From the NCBI RefSeq assembly GCF_000745425.1, contig NZ_KN050689.1, positions 1 to 64,000 of the forward strand: a DNA stretch of 64,000 bases, read 5' to 3'. A program made the position numbers and the translations under genes. This document shows, piece after piece, positions 34,987-44,516 of the stretch. Each line of letters opens with the position of its first letter. Positions within the stretch are counted from its first letter, which is position 1. The notes beneath the pieces were generated by a model. That model ran no database searches. It was not told where the DNA came from and was given only the letters and a program-made list of their open reading frames with translations. The DNA comes from Beijerinckia mobilis. GTDB lineage: Bacteria; Pseudomonadota; Alphaproteobacteria; Rhizobiales; Beijerinckiaceae.

Positions 34987-35095
34987 ACCAAAGGTCGTAA
35001 AGAACGACCTTTGGTTCCTTTCTTGAATTTTCGCTTTTTCAAAGCGATGGCGAAAATTCAAGAGTGGTCCAGCGGTCATTTATCATGACCGCTGG
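34987..35095. repeat. Three consecutive hairpins between moeA and mdtP
   Basis: Three perfect inverted repeats follow each other: ACCAAAGGTCGT (34987-34998 with 35004-35015, 5-nt loop), CTTGAATTTTCGC (35022-35034 with 35050-35062, 15-nt loop) and CCAGCGGTCAT (35069-35079 with 35085-35095, 5-nt loop). They lie between convergent genes and so may terminate both, though T-runs are short. The regular arrangement also suggests a composite mobile repeat. Confidence 0.8.
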
Positions 35096-35139
35096 TATTA
35101 GAAGCAACGGGAGGCTTTTCGGACGTTATCGGGAATGCG

Positions 35140-36798
35140 CTAATAGGGCACCGAGCCGAGCGAACTACTTGCCAGCGCCAGCGTGACGGCTGCGGCAAGC
35201 GCCGCGCTATAGGCATCGGTTTTGGCGATCCGGGCCTGCAGGAGATTGGTTTCGGCGAGCGAGGCGGCGGTGACCGAACCGACGCCATTGCGATAGGCGG
35301 CAAGCGCCGCGTCGAAAGTCGTTTCCGCCGCCTGCACCAAAGCGACCGAGGCCTGATAAGCGGCAAGGCTCGTCTTCAGCCCATTCTGCGCCGAGACGAT
35401 TTCCCGCGCCGCTTCCTGTTTGGTGCGGCTCAGGATTGCGTCGGCGCCTTCCCTCCGCTCTCGCGCCTGCAGAAGCAGGGCGGCGCGCGTACCGCCATCA
35501 TAAAGCGGCACGGTGACGCCGCCGAGGATGATACCGGAAAAGCGATTGTTGTTGAGATTGAGCGTCGGCAAAGCATCGGCGCCGATGGCCGGAATGGAAG
35601 TGACGCCGAGACCGCCGGAGCCTTCGGCGACCGTGCCGGAAGCAAAGACTTTCGGCAGGAAATCGGCTTCCGCCGCCCGGATATTGGCCTCGCTCGCCTT
35701 TTGCGCGGCAAAGGCCGCGAGAATATCCGGGCGCTTGGCGAGCGCCGCCTCAAGAATGCTCTGCGTCGTCGGCACCATGGAGGCGGAGAGGGTCCGGCCC
35801 TCCGCCGAGGTCACGCGGATTTTGGTCAGCGGGGAAATGCCCATCGCTCCGAGCAGCGTCTGATAATTGTCCTGTTCGGCACCGCGCGCGCGCACCAGTT
35901 GCAGATTGGCCTGCAAGGTCGCCTGTTTCGCCTGCGCCGCATCGACGATCGTGCCAACTTCCTGTTTCAGCCGTGCTTCCGCCGCTGCCTGCACTTTTTT
36001 GGCGTTCTCAAGGGACCCGACAGCATTATTGGTGCGGGCGCGGGCGGCGGAATAAGCGTAATAGGCCAGGCTGACCTTGTGTATCAGCAATTGATGCGCG
36101 GCCGTGAAATTGACGTTGGTAATAGCGGAAAGCTGTTGCGCGGCCTCGACGAGGGCCGCCCGCCGGCCGAAATCGAACAGGAGCCATTGCAGGCCGGCGG
36201 CGCCGATAATGCCCTGGCCATTGGCTTTGTTGGTCGCCGTCGACTCGAGGCCGAGGACGCCAGTGGTGAGATTATTGTTGCTTTGCTGCGTGCCGCCGAT
36301 GGCGCTGATTGTGAGGCGCGGCAGATAGGTCGATTCGACAAGGCCGACGGCGAGCGCGGCTTCCCTCGCATGGTTCCAGGCAATACGCGTCGTGGGATTA
36401 TTGCGCTGGGCAATATCGATCAATTCCGCCAGCGAATAGATTTTATGGGCTTCAAGCTCGGGCGGGGCCGGCAGGCCAGCGGTCTCGGCATTGGCCGGCA
36501 GGGTGAAATCCTGCCGCTTTGGCGCCAAGCCGGGATTCAAGGCCGGTTTTCCGGCGTCGATTGCCCCATTCTCCTTGGTCTGCGGAACGAAGGGCCGGTC
36601 GGGCTCGGGCGGAGCAAGATCGATGGCATTGGTCGCGCAGCCATTCGCCAGAAGGACAGCGGGCAACAATATGGTGAGAGGCCAAACGCGGAACCAGCCG
36701 AGAGGCAATTCATGGCTCCGCCGCTCATCTCCGTCGAGGCTTCGGCCTTGCCGAGGCTGGAAGGCGGGGCGCGGGAACATTGGATCAGGACGCCGCAT
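35140..36798 (-). CDS. mdtP: TolC-family outer-membrane efflux lipoprotein (MdtP-like)
   Basis: A 552-residue outer-membrane channel of the OEP family. A lipobox (LLANGC) ends the signal peptide, so it is a lipoprotein; two OEP repeats of alternating long coiled-coil and beta segments follow. The spacer after the lipobox (about 55-115) is Pro-rich. It is last in a ytcA-mdtN-mdtO-mdtP order and would form the outer-membrane exit. Its start overlaps the mdtO end by 14 bp; an ATG at 36780 would remove the overlap. Substrates are unknown. Confidence 0.85.
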   Translation of the reverse strand: MRRPDPMFPRPAFQPRQGRSLDGDERRSHELPLGWFRVWPLTILLPAVLLANGCATNAIDLAPPEPDRPFVPQTKENGAIDAGKPALNPGLAPKRQDFTLPANAETAGLPAPPELEAHKIYSLAELIDIAQRNNPTTRIAWNHAREAALAVGLVESTYLPRLTISAIGGTQQSNNNLTTGVLGLESTATNKANGQGIIGAAGLQWLLFDFGRRAALVEAAQQLSAITNVNFTAAHQLLIHKVSLAYYAYSAARARTNNAVGSLENAKKVQAAAEARLKQEVGTIVDAAQAKQATLQANLQLVRARGAEQDNYQTLLGAMGISPLTKIRVTSAEGRTLSASMVPTTQSILEAALAKRPDILAAFAAQKASEANIRAAEADFLPKVFASGTVAEGSGGLGVTSIPAIGADALPTLNLNNNRFSGIILGGVTVPLYDGGTRAALLLQARERREGADAILSRTKQEAAREIVSAQNGLKTSLAAYQASVALVQAAETTFDAALAAYRNGVGSVTAASLAETNLLQARIAKTDAYSAALAAAVTLALASSSLGSVPY

Positions 36799-38827
36799 GA
36801 AAGGCTCGCGCGCTTGGTCGGGGAACAGGCTGCCCGAAAGAATCGGTCCGTGCGGCCTCCTCGACCGCCAGCGTCAGCGCGTCGATCCGGCGGTCGAGCT
36901 CTGCCCTGATGGAAAAAGTGGAGGCAGGGACGCGGCCCGCCTGCATGGACTCTCTCTCGTGCGCGGCAGCGGCAGCTGTGGTTTCAGCCGCCACAAAGTC
37001 GCCTTCGTCACCGGCCCGTGCGAGCCCGTCGAGACACCTGGCCGCAACATTCAGCGGCGGTACCGGATCGGATGCAGGTGTCAGAATTGCCAGCAGCCGA
37101 AACACACCCGCGAGATCGGCGCTCACTCTGGCGCGCGCCTGCCGCCAGGCGATGGACGGCCGAAGAGAGACGGGCTCAAAGGCCATCAGTTCCAAAGCCC
37201 CTTCGAGTCGCGCGATTGCGCCACAAGCGGCAAGAGCGCCGGCATTCCATTGGGGCGCATTGGCGGAGCGCGCCATATCCCGCAGGCCGCGTAATCCGGC
37301 GGTGATCGTCGCGCCCGCGCGCCCGGCGATGCTGACCGGCCAAATCTGTGTCGCCATCACATACATTACGAGATTGCCGAAAAAGATGCCGATGACACGA
37401 TCGCGCGCGACGGTCAGATCGAAGCCCGGGCCATAGTCCTGAAGGACGCAGAGGAAAAAGGCGAAGGCGATCTGGAATCCGGCATAGGCGATGCGTTCGC
37501 CGCCAGCGGCGACCCAGGCCGCTGGCAAGGTGCCGAGAAAGACGAGAAGCATCAGGGCGCCGATCGACTGGAGCTGCGGAATGATGAAGACGAGAATCAG
37601 CGTGCCCGCCGCGGCGCCGATCGCCGCGCCGGTGAAGCGCAGCATCATTTTCTGCGCCGTCTCGGCGGCGCTGCCGAGCGAGACGATGTAGCAGGTGATG
37701 AGGCAGGTGTGGATGCCCGACCAGTCGAGCTGCAGATAGACGATATAACAGATCATCGCCGCCGCCGTCGTCTTCAGCGCATGACGGATGTGATCGGGAT
37801 TGGTGAAGGCATCGGGCTTGAAGAAACCGGATTTTTCTTTCGGCTTTTCGGGTCGCGCTGGCGCTTCCGCCGTGCCATCCTCCCTATCCGGCGCGACCAG
37901 GGTGAAAATTTGCAAGGTGCGGTCGATCTCCACAAGCAGGGGAGACGCATCAGGTGGCAAGGAAGCCTCGATCTCGACCGGATAAAGGCCTTGGGCGAAA
38001 ATCGCCACCATGGCTTCAGCGGTTGCCGCCAATCTTTCCCGCTCCTCAAGAGCCGCGAAAGGCTCAGGCAGGTCAAAAAATCCGTCGATCAGGGCCAGAA
38101 GCCGGAAGCTTGCGGCGGCAGCGCTTTTGAGCGCGGCGAGATCAAGCGCAGGCGAAGTATGTTCGAACCCGGCAAGGGCAAGATTTTTCAAAAGAGCGGC
38201 ATTGCCCTCCCGCAAAAGCGCCCGCAGCTTCCCTATGCTTTCGTCTCCATCGGCACCCGCACCACGCAAAGCAGCGGCGGCGATGTATAGCCGCTTGGCG
38301 AGCGCCCGCTCCGCAAGCAGACGCGGCGGCACACCGATCAGCACATTGACGACGATTCCGGCGAACACCGGCAAGCCAATCATCAGCCAGGCGTGCAGCA
38401 GCGCGCGCGTGGCGAGTTCACCCTGCGGAATCATGCCGAGCAGATCGAGCGCATAGGCAACGACAAGCGCCAGAATGGGCGCGATCGCGCTGAGTTTCGA
38501 TGCCGATCCGAGAAACAGAACGATGAAGGACACCAGCATCATCGTGAGGACTCGCCAGACCGGATAATCAATGACGAGAATGGCGAGGAGAAAGACAAGG
38601 CCGATGATCAGGCTGATCAGAACCAGCCCGGCAATATGCATGATGAGGCTCGAGACCCGATCCTCCTTGTTGAGGAAGAAAACGATATAGGCAGAGAGCG
38701 CCGGCTCCAGCGTCTCGTAAGTCTCGGCAATGAGCACTGTCAGGGCGCAGATCAGACCGATCCGGACCGCGAAGGCGAGCCGGCCAGGGAAGGGAGCGAG
38801 GAGATCGGCGAGGCGCGGCCTGGCCAC
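36785..38827 (-). CDS. mdtO: FUSC-family inner-membrane exporter (MdtO-like)
   Basis: A 680-residue inner-membrane protein with two blocks of hydrophobic helices (about 16-165 and 355-490) separated by a cytosolic domain, plus a C-terminal cytosolic region: the fusaric-acid-resistance/aromatic-acid-exporter layout. The length equals that of E. coli MdtO (about 680). It starts with GTG directly after the stop of mdtN (TGA-GTG), so translation is probably coupled. Characterised relatives (AaeB, FusC) export aromatic carboxylic acids. The MdtO name rests on gene order and length. Confidence 0.85.
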   Translation of the reverse strand: MARPRLADLLAPFPGRLAFAVRIGLICALTVLIAETYETLEPALSAYIVFFLNKEDRVSSLIMHIAGLVLISLIIGLVFLLAILVIDYPVWRVLTMMLVSFIVLFLGSASKLSAIAPILALVVAYALDLLGMIPQGELATRALLHAWLMIGLPVFAGIVVNVLIGVPPRLLAERALAKRLYIAAAALRGAGADGDESIGKLRALLREGNAALLKNLALAGFEHTSPALDLAALKSAAAASFRLLALIDGFFDLPEPFAALEERERLAATAEAMVAIFAQGLYPVEIEASLPPDASPLLVEIDRTLQIFTLVAPDREDGTAEAPARPEKPKEKSGFFKPDAFTNPDHIRHALKTTAAAMICYIVYLQLDWSGIHTCLITCYIVSLGSAAETAQKMMLRFTGAAIGAAAGTLILVFIIPQLQSIGALMLLVFLGTLPAAWVAAGGERIAYAGFQIAFAFFLCVLQDYGPGFDLTVARDRVIGIFFGNLVMYVMATQIWPVSIAGRAGATITAGLRGLRDMARSANAPQWNAGALAACGAIARLEGALELMAFEPVSLRPSIAWRQARARVSADLAGVFRLLAILTPASDPVPPLNVAARCLDGLARAGDEGDFVAAETTAAAAAHERESMQAGRVPASTFSIRAELDRRIDALTLAVEEAARTDSFGQPVPRPSARAFHAAS

Positions 38828-39994
38828 TCACGGCCTCTCATGGTCTGGAATGGCAAGTTTTCGGGTGGCGAGCCTTTCTCCGATCCCGGGTCCGGCAGCC
38901 GCGTCCGGCTCTCGCTCATCGCCCTGGTCTTCTCCGTCCTGTTCATGCGGACAGGCCGCGCCATAGCGGATCTGCGCGCTCGCGCTGGCGCCCATACGCA
39001 TGAGGTCCGCAGGGGGATCCTCAAGATGGATGCGAACAGGGAAACGCTGCGCCACCCGTACCCAGTTGAGGGATCGCTCGACATAGGGAAGCTGGCGCGG
39101 CAGCACCGTGCCACTCGCTTCCAGAACGCCATAGCCTATTCCGGTGACGCGCCCATGCAGGGGCCGCGTCCGGTCGATCATCGAAAAACCCGTGACGCAA
39201 TCACCAATGCGAATCACTGGTAATTGCGATTCGCGGAAATTGGCGACGATGAACCATTCTTCCGTAGTGATCAGGGTGAAAAGCGCCTGCCCCGGCAGGA
39301 CGAATTCGCCCGTCGCCACCTTGAGCCCGGCGATCCGGCCGGCATGCGGCGCGCGCATGCTGGTATTTTCAAGCCCGCGCTTCGCTATGGCAAGCGCCGC
39401 CTCCCGTGCCCGGACCGTCGCCTCGGCTCCGGCCGTGTCACCAATCGCGGCGATCGCCGCGGCCTGCTGGCGCCCGGCCTGGGCAAGGCTCGTCGCCGCA
39501 TCGCGCCGCGCCACTTCGGCAGTATCATATTGCTGTTTGGGCACGAAATTCTGTTTGGCGAGTGGCGCCAGCCGCGCCGCTGTCCGCGCCGCCAGTTCAT
39601 AATTGGTTCTCGCCCGGACCGTCTGGTCCCTGGCGATTTCAGCATTCTCCGTTTCGGTGGTGATGACGCGGCGGCGCGTCGCGAGCGATGCCTGGGCAAA
39701 CGCGAGTTCCGCCTCGGCCTGTTCGACGGCGAGGCGGTAAGGCAGCGGATCGAGTTGGAACAGAAGCTCGCCTTCGCGCACCGCCTGATTTTCACGCACG
39801 AGAAGTTCGATCACCCGGCCGCCGACGGCCGGGGCGACATGGACGATCTCGGCATCGATCGAGGCATCGTCGGAATAGGGAAATTCGCGATAAAGCTGAT
39901 AGGTCCGGACCGCGAGGAACAGCCCATAGCCGATCACGCCGAGAACGATGAGCATGGCGAGCCTGCCACGCCTTGGTGCTCCGGCGGCCTTCAT
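38828..39994 (-). CDS. mdtN: HlyD-family periplasmic adaptor (MdtN-like)
   Basis: A 388-residue membrane-fusion protein. One N-terminal transmembrane helix (MLIVLGVIGYGLFLAV) is followed by a split lipoyl domain (VHVAPAVGGRVIELLVRENQAV...STMRAPHAGRIAGLKVATGEFV), a coiled-coil hairpin and a beta-barrel domain. It would bridge MdtO and MdtP. The start at 39994 overlaps the stop of ytcA (ATGA). The last 45 residues are acidic and unlike the rest. Confidence 0.88.
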   Translation of the reverse strand: MKAAGAPRRGRLAMLIVLGVIGYGLFLAVRTYQLYREFPYSDDASIDAEIVHVAPAVGGRVIELLVRENQAVREGELLFQLDPLPYRLAVEQAEAELAFAQASLATRRRVITTETENAEIARDQTVRARTNYELAARTAARLAPLAKQNFVPKQQYDTAEVARRDAATSLAQAGRQQAAAIAAIGDTAGAEATVRAREAALAIAKRGLENTSMRAPHAGRIAGLKVATGEFVLPGQALFTLITTEEWFIVANFRESQLPVIRIGDCVTGFSMIDRTRPLHGRVTGIGYGVLEASGTVLPRQLPYVERSLNWVRVAQRFPVRIHLEDPPADLMRMGASASAQIRYGAACPHEQDGEDQGDEREPDAAAGPGIGERLATRKLAIPDHERP

Positions 39995-40329
39995 GCCGTT
40001 GGCCCGAACCATTGACGCCAAGAGACAAGCGTCAGGATGAGACTTGCCGCCGTATAGAAGAAAAGCTTCCACGGCACGCGTTCATCAATGCCGAGGCGAA
40101 TGAACAAAAGCCGCAGCAAACATCCGCCCAGAATGCCGAGCGTGGCGCAAACCATCCAGCCGGGGAAATAGGCGCCGGCGATTTCAAATGCCGCCGCCCC
40201 ATCCAAAGTGCAGCCGGGCAGCAGGAACAGGCAAAAAGCGACGCCGAAAAGCCGGTTCGTGCCGGTCTGCCCCTTTCCCTGAAAAGGCAAACACGAAGAG
40301 GCGGGCGTTCCATCAATGAGCGGCTGCAT
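39991..40329 (-). CDS. ytcA: YtcA-like small lipoprotein of the efflux operon
   Basis: A 112-residue protein with a lipobox (FLLPGC) after a hydrophobic signal, then AAFEIAGAYFPGWMVC and two hydrophobic helices ending LTLVSWRQWF. This matches the YtcA family, which in E. coli is encoded immediately before mdtN. The function is unknown, but its constant position suggests a role in the pump. The first 25 residues before the signal may be a mis-assigned start. First gene of the four-gene operon. Confidence 0.75.
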   Translation of the reverse strand: MQPLIDGTPASSCLPFQGKGQTGTNRLFGVAFCLFLLPGCTLDGAAAFEIAGAYFPGWMVCATLGILGGCLLRLLFIRLGIDERVPWKLFFYTAASLILTLVSWRQWFGPTA

Positions 40330-40705
40330 GAATCATCGCAAGAATGGACAAATATTAACAATATAAAGCTGGATTCCTGAGAACCGGCAATCCTTATTTG
40401 TGAGTATTCCTGCGTCGAACCGGCAGCGGAAAGCCCCGTCGACTTGATTTCACGACGAGATCATTTCCATGGGACCTCTCTCGGCAGTTTGGTGTGCCCG
40501 GTGCGACGCCTGGATGTTTCGAACAGCTTCGCCAACAAGACGAGATTGCTTATCAAGGGCTTTATCGCGGGCAACAATTCCATCAAGACCGAAAAGACAC
40601 CCTCCGCGTTCCAGCGGTTCCCCGGCCCGGAAAGCGAATCAGCCAGTCAAGCAGCGTTTAGATCCCGTTCGAAGCGCTGCCGATACGATCCGTTCAACCA
40701 GAAAG
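40330..40705. other. Divergent spacer between efflux operon and DUF4405 gene
   Basis: The frame of the next gene is open from 40469, but this stretch is Arg/Ser-rich and unlike the conserved protein, so I start the gene at 40706. Promoters of both divergent units should lie here. No palindrome is clear. Confidence 0.35.
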
Positions 40706-41275
40706 ATGCCCTTCCTCATGACCTCCTCGGAAACCACCCTCAAGGAACAGATCACACCGCCAGCGGAAAATTCTCTGACGCGCTTCATGAACCGATATGC
40801 GACGCCGTTGACGACAGGTCTTTTCGCCGTTTCCACCATTTCCGGCGTCGCCCTGTTTTTTCATCTGGCGCCAGGTGCCTTCCACGGAATGCATGAATGG
40901 CTGAGCATCGTCCTGCTCGCGCCGGTCGTCCTGCATGTCTGGAAAAACTGGCGCTCGATCCTGAGCTACGCCAAACGCGGCACCTTGATCATCCCTTTGG
41001 TCCTGTCCCTGATCGTGGCGCTCCCCTTCGCCATTTCCGGCATGAGCGGCAATGCCCGTGGCAGGAACCCGGCATTTCGCGCGGTTTCCGTTTTGACCCA
41101 GGCGCGGCTGGCTGATCTCGCGCCCATTCTGAAAAAAGAGCCGGATGATTTATTGGCGGCGCTGAAACGCCGGGGCTTTACCGTGCAATCCGCGGACGAG
41201 ACGCTCGAGGCGATTGCAGCAACCGCCGGCAAGCAGGCCTCCGATGCCCTGATGGCGGTTTTGCCGAACCGCTGA
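40706..41275 (+). CDS. DUF4405 family membrane protein
   Basis: A 189-residue membrane protein with helices around 30-50, 60-80 and 95-113. His residues in the first two (FFHLAPGAFHGMHEW and LLAPVVLHVWKNW) are placed as in DUF4405 proteins, which resemble the haem-binding part of cytochrome b561-type proteins. A small cytosolic C-terminal domain (120-189, LADLAPILKKEPDDLLAALKRRGF) looks like a helical DUF4405 partner. Function is not established. Start chosen at the methionine nearest the conserved part; 40718 is also possible. Confidence 0.75.
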   Translation: MPFLMTSSETTLKEQITPPAENSLTRFMNRYATPLTTGLFAVSTISGVALFFHLAPGAFHGMHEWLSIVLLAPVVLHVWKNWRSILSYAKRGTLIIPLVLSLIVALPFAISGMSGNARGRNPAFRAVSVLTQARLADLAPILKKEPDDLLAALKRRGFTVQSADETLEAIAATAGKQASDALMAVLPNR

Positions 41276-41328
41276 TGGTCATAGCGCAAGGCGCGACCGC
41301 ATGCCCTTCGCATCCACCCTGAATCAGA

Positions 41329-41362
41329 ATGGCGTCCCCGAAGGATCATTCGGGGACGCCAT
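41329..41362. terminator. Hairpin between convergent DUF4405 and lpd genes
   Basis: ATGGCGTCCCCGAA (41329-41342) pairs perfectly with 41349-41362 across a 6-nt loop: a very stable 14-bp stem, 54 bp past the DUF4405 stop and 46 bp past the lpd stop. There is no T-run, so it may block transcription with Rho, or protect 3' ends. Confidence 0.6.
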
Positions 41363-41407
41363 CCAGCCAGAGCAGAGATGATCGCGCTTGATTCGGCTCG
41401 CGCCAGA

Positions 41408-42805
41408 TCAAATGTGAATCGAGCGTCCCTCGACGCCGAGTGCCGCCTCGCGCACCGCTTCCGAAAGTGTGGGATGCGCATGGCAGGTGCGGGCGAGATC
41501 TTCCGATGAGCCGCCGAATTCCATAAGCACACAGGCTTCGGCGATCAATTCGCCGGCGACCGGGCCAATGATATGCACACCCAGGACCTGATCGGTCTTG
41601 GCATCGGCGAGGAATTTCACAAAACCATTGGTCTGGCGCATCGCACGGGCGCGGCCATTCGCCGTGAAGGGGAATTTACCGACCTTATACTCAATACCCT
41701 TGGCTTTGAGATCTTCCTCGGTCGCACCGACAGTGGCGATTTCGGGGGATGTATAAACGACGCCCGGAATAACATTGTAATTCACATGGCCATGCTGGCC
41801 CGCGAGAATTTCGGCAACCGCCACGCCTTCGTCCTCGGCCTTGTGGGCGAGCATCGGGCCGCGCACGACATCGCCGATGGCATAGATGCCCGGAACATTG
41901 GTCGCGAAATGATCGTCGATGATGACGCGGCCGCGTTCCATCGCGACGCCAAGCACATCGAGGCCAAGCCCTTCCGTCACCGGACGGCGACCGATCGAGA
42001 CGAGCACCTTATCAGCCTCAAGCGTGATCTTGTCGCCACCGGCCGCCGGTTCGATCGTCACCGTCGCCTTGCCGTCCTTCTCCTCGACGCCAAGAACCTT
42101 GTGGCCGAGCTTGAAGGCAAAACCCTGTTTCTCGAAAATCCGCTGCGCCTGTTTGGCGACCTCGCCATCCATGCCGGGCAGGATACGGTCCAAAAATTCG
42201 ACGACCGTCACCTTGGCACCGAGCCGGCCCCAGACGGAACCGAGTTCGAGGCCGATGACCCCGGCGCCGACGACGACGAGATTTTGCGGCACGGCCTCAA
42301 GCGCCAGCGCGCCGGTGGACGAAACGATGGTCTTTTCGTCGATCGTCACGCCCGGCAGCGGCGTCACTTCCGAGCCAGTGGCGATGACGATATTCTTCGC
42401 CTCGAGCTCCTGCCTGGAGCCATCCTCAGCGGTGACGGAGACCTTGCCGGGGGCGGTAATCGCGCCGAGACCGATGAAGGAATCGATCTTGTTCTTCTTG
42501 AACAGATAGGCGACACCGCCGACATTCGCCGAGACGACATCATCCTTGTGTTTCATCATCACGGGGAGATCGAGCTTCGGCGCATCGACGATCACACCGA
42601 AATTCTTGAGTTCATGCGCGGCCTCCTCGAATTTCTCCGACGCATACAGAAGCGCCTTCGAGGGAATGCAGCCGATGTTGAGGCAGGTGCCTCCAAAGGT
42701 CTTGCGCTTTTCGATGACAGCCACCTTGAGGCCGAGCTGCGCGGCGCGGATCGCGCAGACATAACCGCCGGGGCCGGTTCCGATGATGACGAGATCGTAT
42801 GACAT
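41408..42805 (-). CDS. lpdA: Dihydrolipoyl dehydrogenase (E3)
   Basis: A 465-residue flavoprotein that reoxidises the lipoyl group of OdhB and passes electrons to NAD. FAD-binding [11 protein letters not shown] opens it, and the redox disulfide is Cys41/Cys46 in [13 protein letters not shown]. The NAD domain has [12 protein letters not shown], and the C-terminal HAHPTLSEA holds the catalytic His. The ATG at 42805 has a GAGGA ribosome site. The frame stays open for 107 codons upstream through a 15-bp repeat and a terminator; I regard that part as non-coding. Last in the TCA block. Confidence 0.96.
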   Translation of the reverse strand: MSYDLVIIGTGPGGYVCAIRAAQLGLKVAVIEKRKTFGGTCLNIGCIPSKALLYASEKFEEAAHELKNFGVIVDAPKLDLPVMMKHKDDVVSANVGGVAYLFKKNKIDSFIGLGAITAPGKVSVTAEDGSRQELEAKNIVIATGSEVTPLPGVTIDEKTIVSSTGALALEAVPQNLVVVGAGVIGLELGSVWGRLGAKVTVVEFLDRILPGMDGEVAKQAQRIFEKQGFAFKLGHKVLGVEEKDGKATVTIEPAAGGDKITLEADKVLVSIGRRPVTEGLGLDVLGVAMERGRVIIDDHFATNVPGIYAIGDVVRGPMLAHKAEDEGVAVAEILAGQHGHVNYNVIPGVVYTSPEIATVGATEEDLKAKGIEYKVGKFPFTANGRARAMRQTNGFVKFLADAKTDQVLGVHIIGPVAGELIAEACVLMEFGGSSEDLARTCHAHPTLSEAVREAALGVEGRSIHI

Positions 42806-42861
42806 TGTGATCCTCGTTTCTGGATCATTCCGTTCCCGCGCGGCGGCCCTGGTTTCCAGAG

Positions 42862-42906
42862 CTTCAGTCTCTTGGACTTGAATCTCTTGGGCCTCAGTCT
42901 CTTGGG
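42862..42906. repeat. Three tandem copies of a 15-bp unit upstream of lpd
   Basis: CTTCAGTCTCTTGGA, CTTGAATCTCTTGGG and CCTCAGTCTCTTGGG follow each other at 42862-42906. Read on the minus strand they give five-residue repeats of the AQETE type in the frame of lpd. They lie in the spacer between the odhB terminator and lpd. Confidence 0.75.
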
Positions 42907-43009
42907 CTTCGGCGGGCAGCGCTTCGGGACGATGATGGGTTTGCGGAAGAAGGGCGGAAAACATCAGGCCGAGAAGGGGCCGTATTCCCGTCAGGAAAGG
43001 TTCAAAGAG

Positions 43010-43074
43010 CAAAAAAGGAGACGGAACCGGCGGGTCCCTCTGGTTAGGAGCCTCATCGCCTGGTTCCGTCTCCT
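43010..43074 (-). terminator. Rho-independent terminator of odhB
   Basis: On the minus strand AGGAGACGGAACC (43062-43074) pairs perfectly with 43016-43028 across a loop of about 33 nt, and the stem is followed by TTTTTTGCTC. It lies 18 bp past the odhB stop. This separates lpd from the sucA-odhB transcript, unless read-through occurs. Confidence 0.85.
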
Positions 43075-43091
43075 GCATGGCTTTGTCTCTC

Positions 43092-44330
43092 TTAGAGGTC
43101 GAGCACCAGGCGCGCCGGATCTTCAAGCTCTTCCTTGACGCGGACGAGGAAGGTCACTGCCTCCTTGCCGTCGACGATGCGATGATCGTAGGAAAGCGCG
43201 AGATACATCATCGGCCGGATTTCGATCTTGCCGCCGACGACCATCGGCCGTTCCTGGATCTTGTGCATGCCGAGAATGCCCGACTGCGGCGCATTCAGGA
43301 TCGGCGTCGACATCAGCGAACCATAGATGCCGCCATTGGTGATGGTGAAGGTGCCGCCCTGCATCTCCTCGATCTTGAGCTGGCCGTCACGCGCGCGCTT
43401 GCCGAAGCCCGCGATCGTCTTCTCGATCCCCGCAATGCTCAGAAGGTCGGCGTCACGCACCACCGGCACGACAAGACCCTTGTCGGTGCCCACCGCGATG
43501 CCGACATGGTAATAATTCTTGTAGATGAGATCGGTGCCGTCGATCTCCGCATTCACCGCCGGGATTTCCTTCAGAGCCGCGACCACGGCCTTGGTAAAGA
43601 AGCCCATGAAGCCGAGCTTCGTGCCGTGCTTTTTCTCGAAAATATCCTTGTATTTGGCGCGCAGGGCCATGACTTCCGTCATGTCGACCTCGTTGAAGGT
43701 CGTGAGCATGGCAGCGGTATTCTGCGCATCCTTGAGGCGACGGGCGATCGTCTGGCGCAGCTTGGTCATGCGCACGCGTTCCTCGCGCACCGCATCATTC
43801 TGCGGCGCCGGAGCGCGGGCGGCGGCAGGAGCCGCAGCCGGGGCCGGAGCGGTGGCACCACCCTTGGCGACATAATCGAGCACATCGCCCTTCAGCACCT
43901 GCCCGCGCTTGCCGGATCCTTCAACGGAAGCCGTATCGACACCGCTATCGGCGGCAATCTTGGCGGCGGCGGGCGATGGCGGCAAACCGGCGCCAGCGGA
44001 AGGTGCTGGAGCGGGGGTTGGGGCGGCGGCCGGAGCGGGCTCCGCAGGTTTCGCCGCCGGGGCGGGAGAAGGAGCGGCGACAGCACCGCCAGCGCCTTCG
44101 ACGATCTGGCCGAGCAGGGCGCCGACACCAACGGTATCGCCATCCTTGGCGGTGATTTCGCCGAGCACGCCGGATGCCGGCGCATTGACTTCCAGCGTGA
44201 CCTTGTCGGTTTCGAGTTCGACCAGCGGTTCATCCGCCTTGACCGCCTCTCCAGTCTTCTTGAACCATTTACCGATCGTCGCCTCGGTCACGGATTCCCC
44301 GAGAGTGGGGACGCGGATTTCAACTGTCAT
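43092..44330 (-). CDS. odhB: 2-oxoglutarate dehydrogenase E2 (dihydrolipoyl succinyltransferase)
   Basis: A 412-residue E2 core of the 2-oxoglutarate dehydrogenase complex. The N-terminal lipoyl domain has Lys43 in ETDKVTLEV, a long Ala/Pro linker follows (about 80-130), then an E3-binding domain ([21 protein letters not shown]) and the catalytic domain with the active-site His in [12 protein letters not shown]. The length matches SucB. Cotranscribed behind sucA (187 bp gap), and ends at a strong terminator. Confidence 0.96.
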   Translation of the reverse strand: MTVEIRVPTLGESVTEATIGKWFKKTGEAVKADEPLVELETDKVTLEVNAPASGVLGEITAKDGDTVGVGALLGQIVEGAGGAVAAPSPAPAAKPAEPAPAAAPTPAPAPSAGAGLPPSPAAAKIAADSGVDTASVEGSGKRGQVLKGDVLDYVAKGGATAPAPAAAPAAARAPAPQNDAVREERVRMTKLRQTIARRLKDAQNTAAMLTTFNEVDMTEVMALRAKYKDIFEKKHGTKLGFMGFFTKAVVAALKEIPAVNAEIDGTDLIYKNYYHVGIAVGTDKGLVVPVVRDADLLSIAGIEKTIAGFGKRARDGQLKIEEMQGGTFTITNGGIYGSLMSTPILNAPQSGILGMHKIQERPMVVGGKIEIRPMMYLALSYDHRIVDGKEAVTFLVRVKEELEDPARLVLDL

Positions 44331-44516
44331 GGGATCACGCTCGCCGCCGTGCGGCCTCCTCTTGAATCAAACCTGATCGTGCTGGAATGGATTTGCGCGG
44401 CCTTTGGGAAATGTCAGCGCGAGAGATCCTGCTCGAGACATCACGCTGCCGCGTCCGGATTGGGAAAGCCAGCCGCCCGGCCCAAGGGGAACGGCGGCTG
44501 GCCTCATAGTGCCTTC

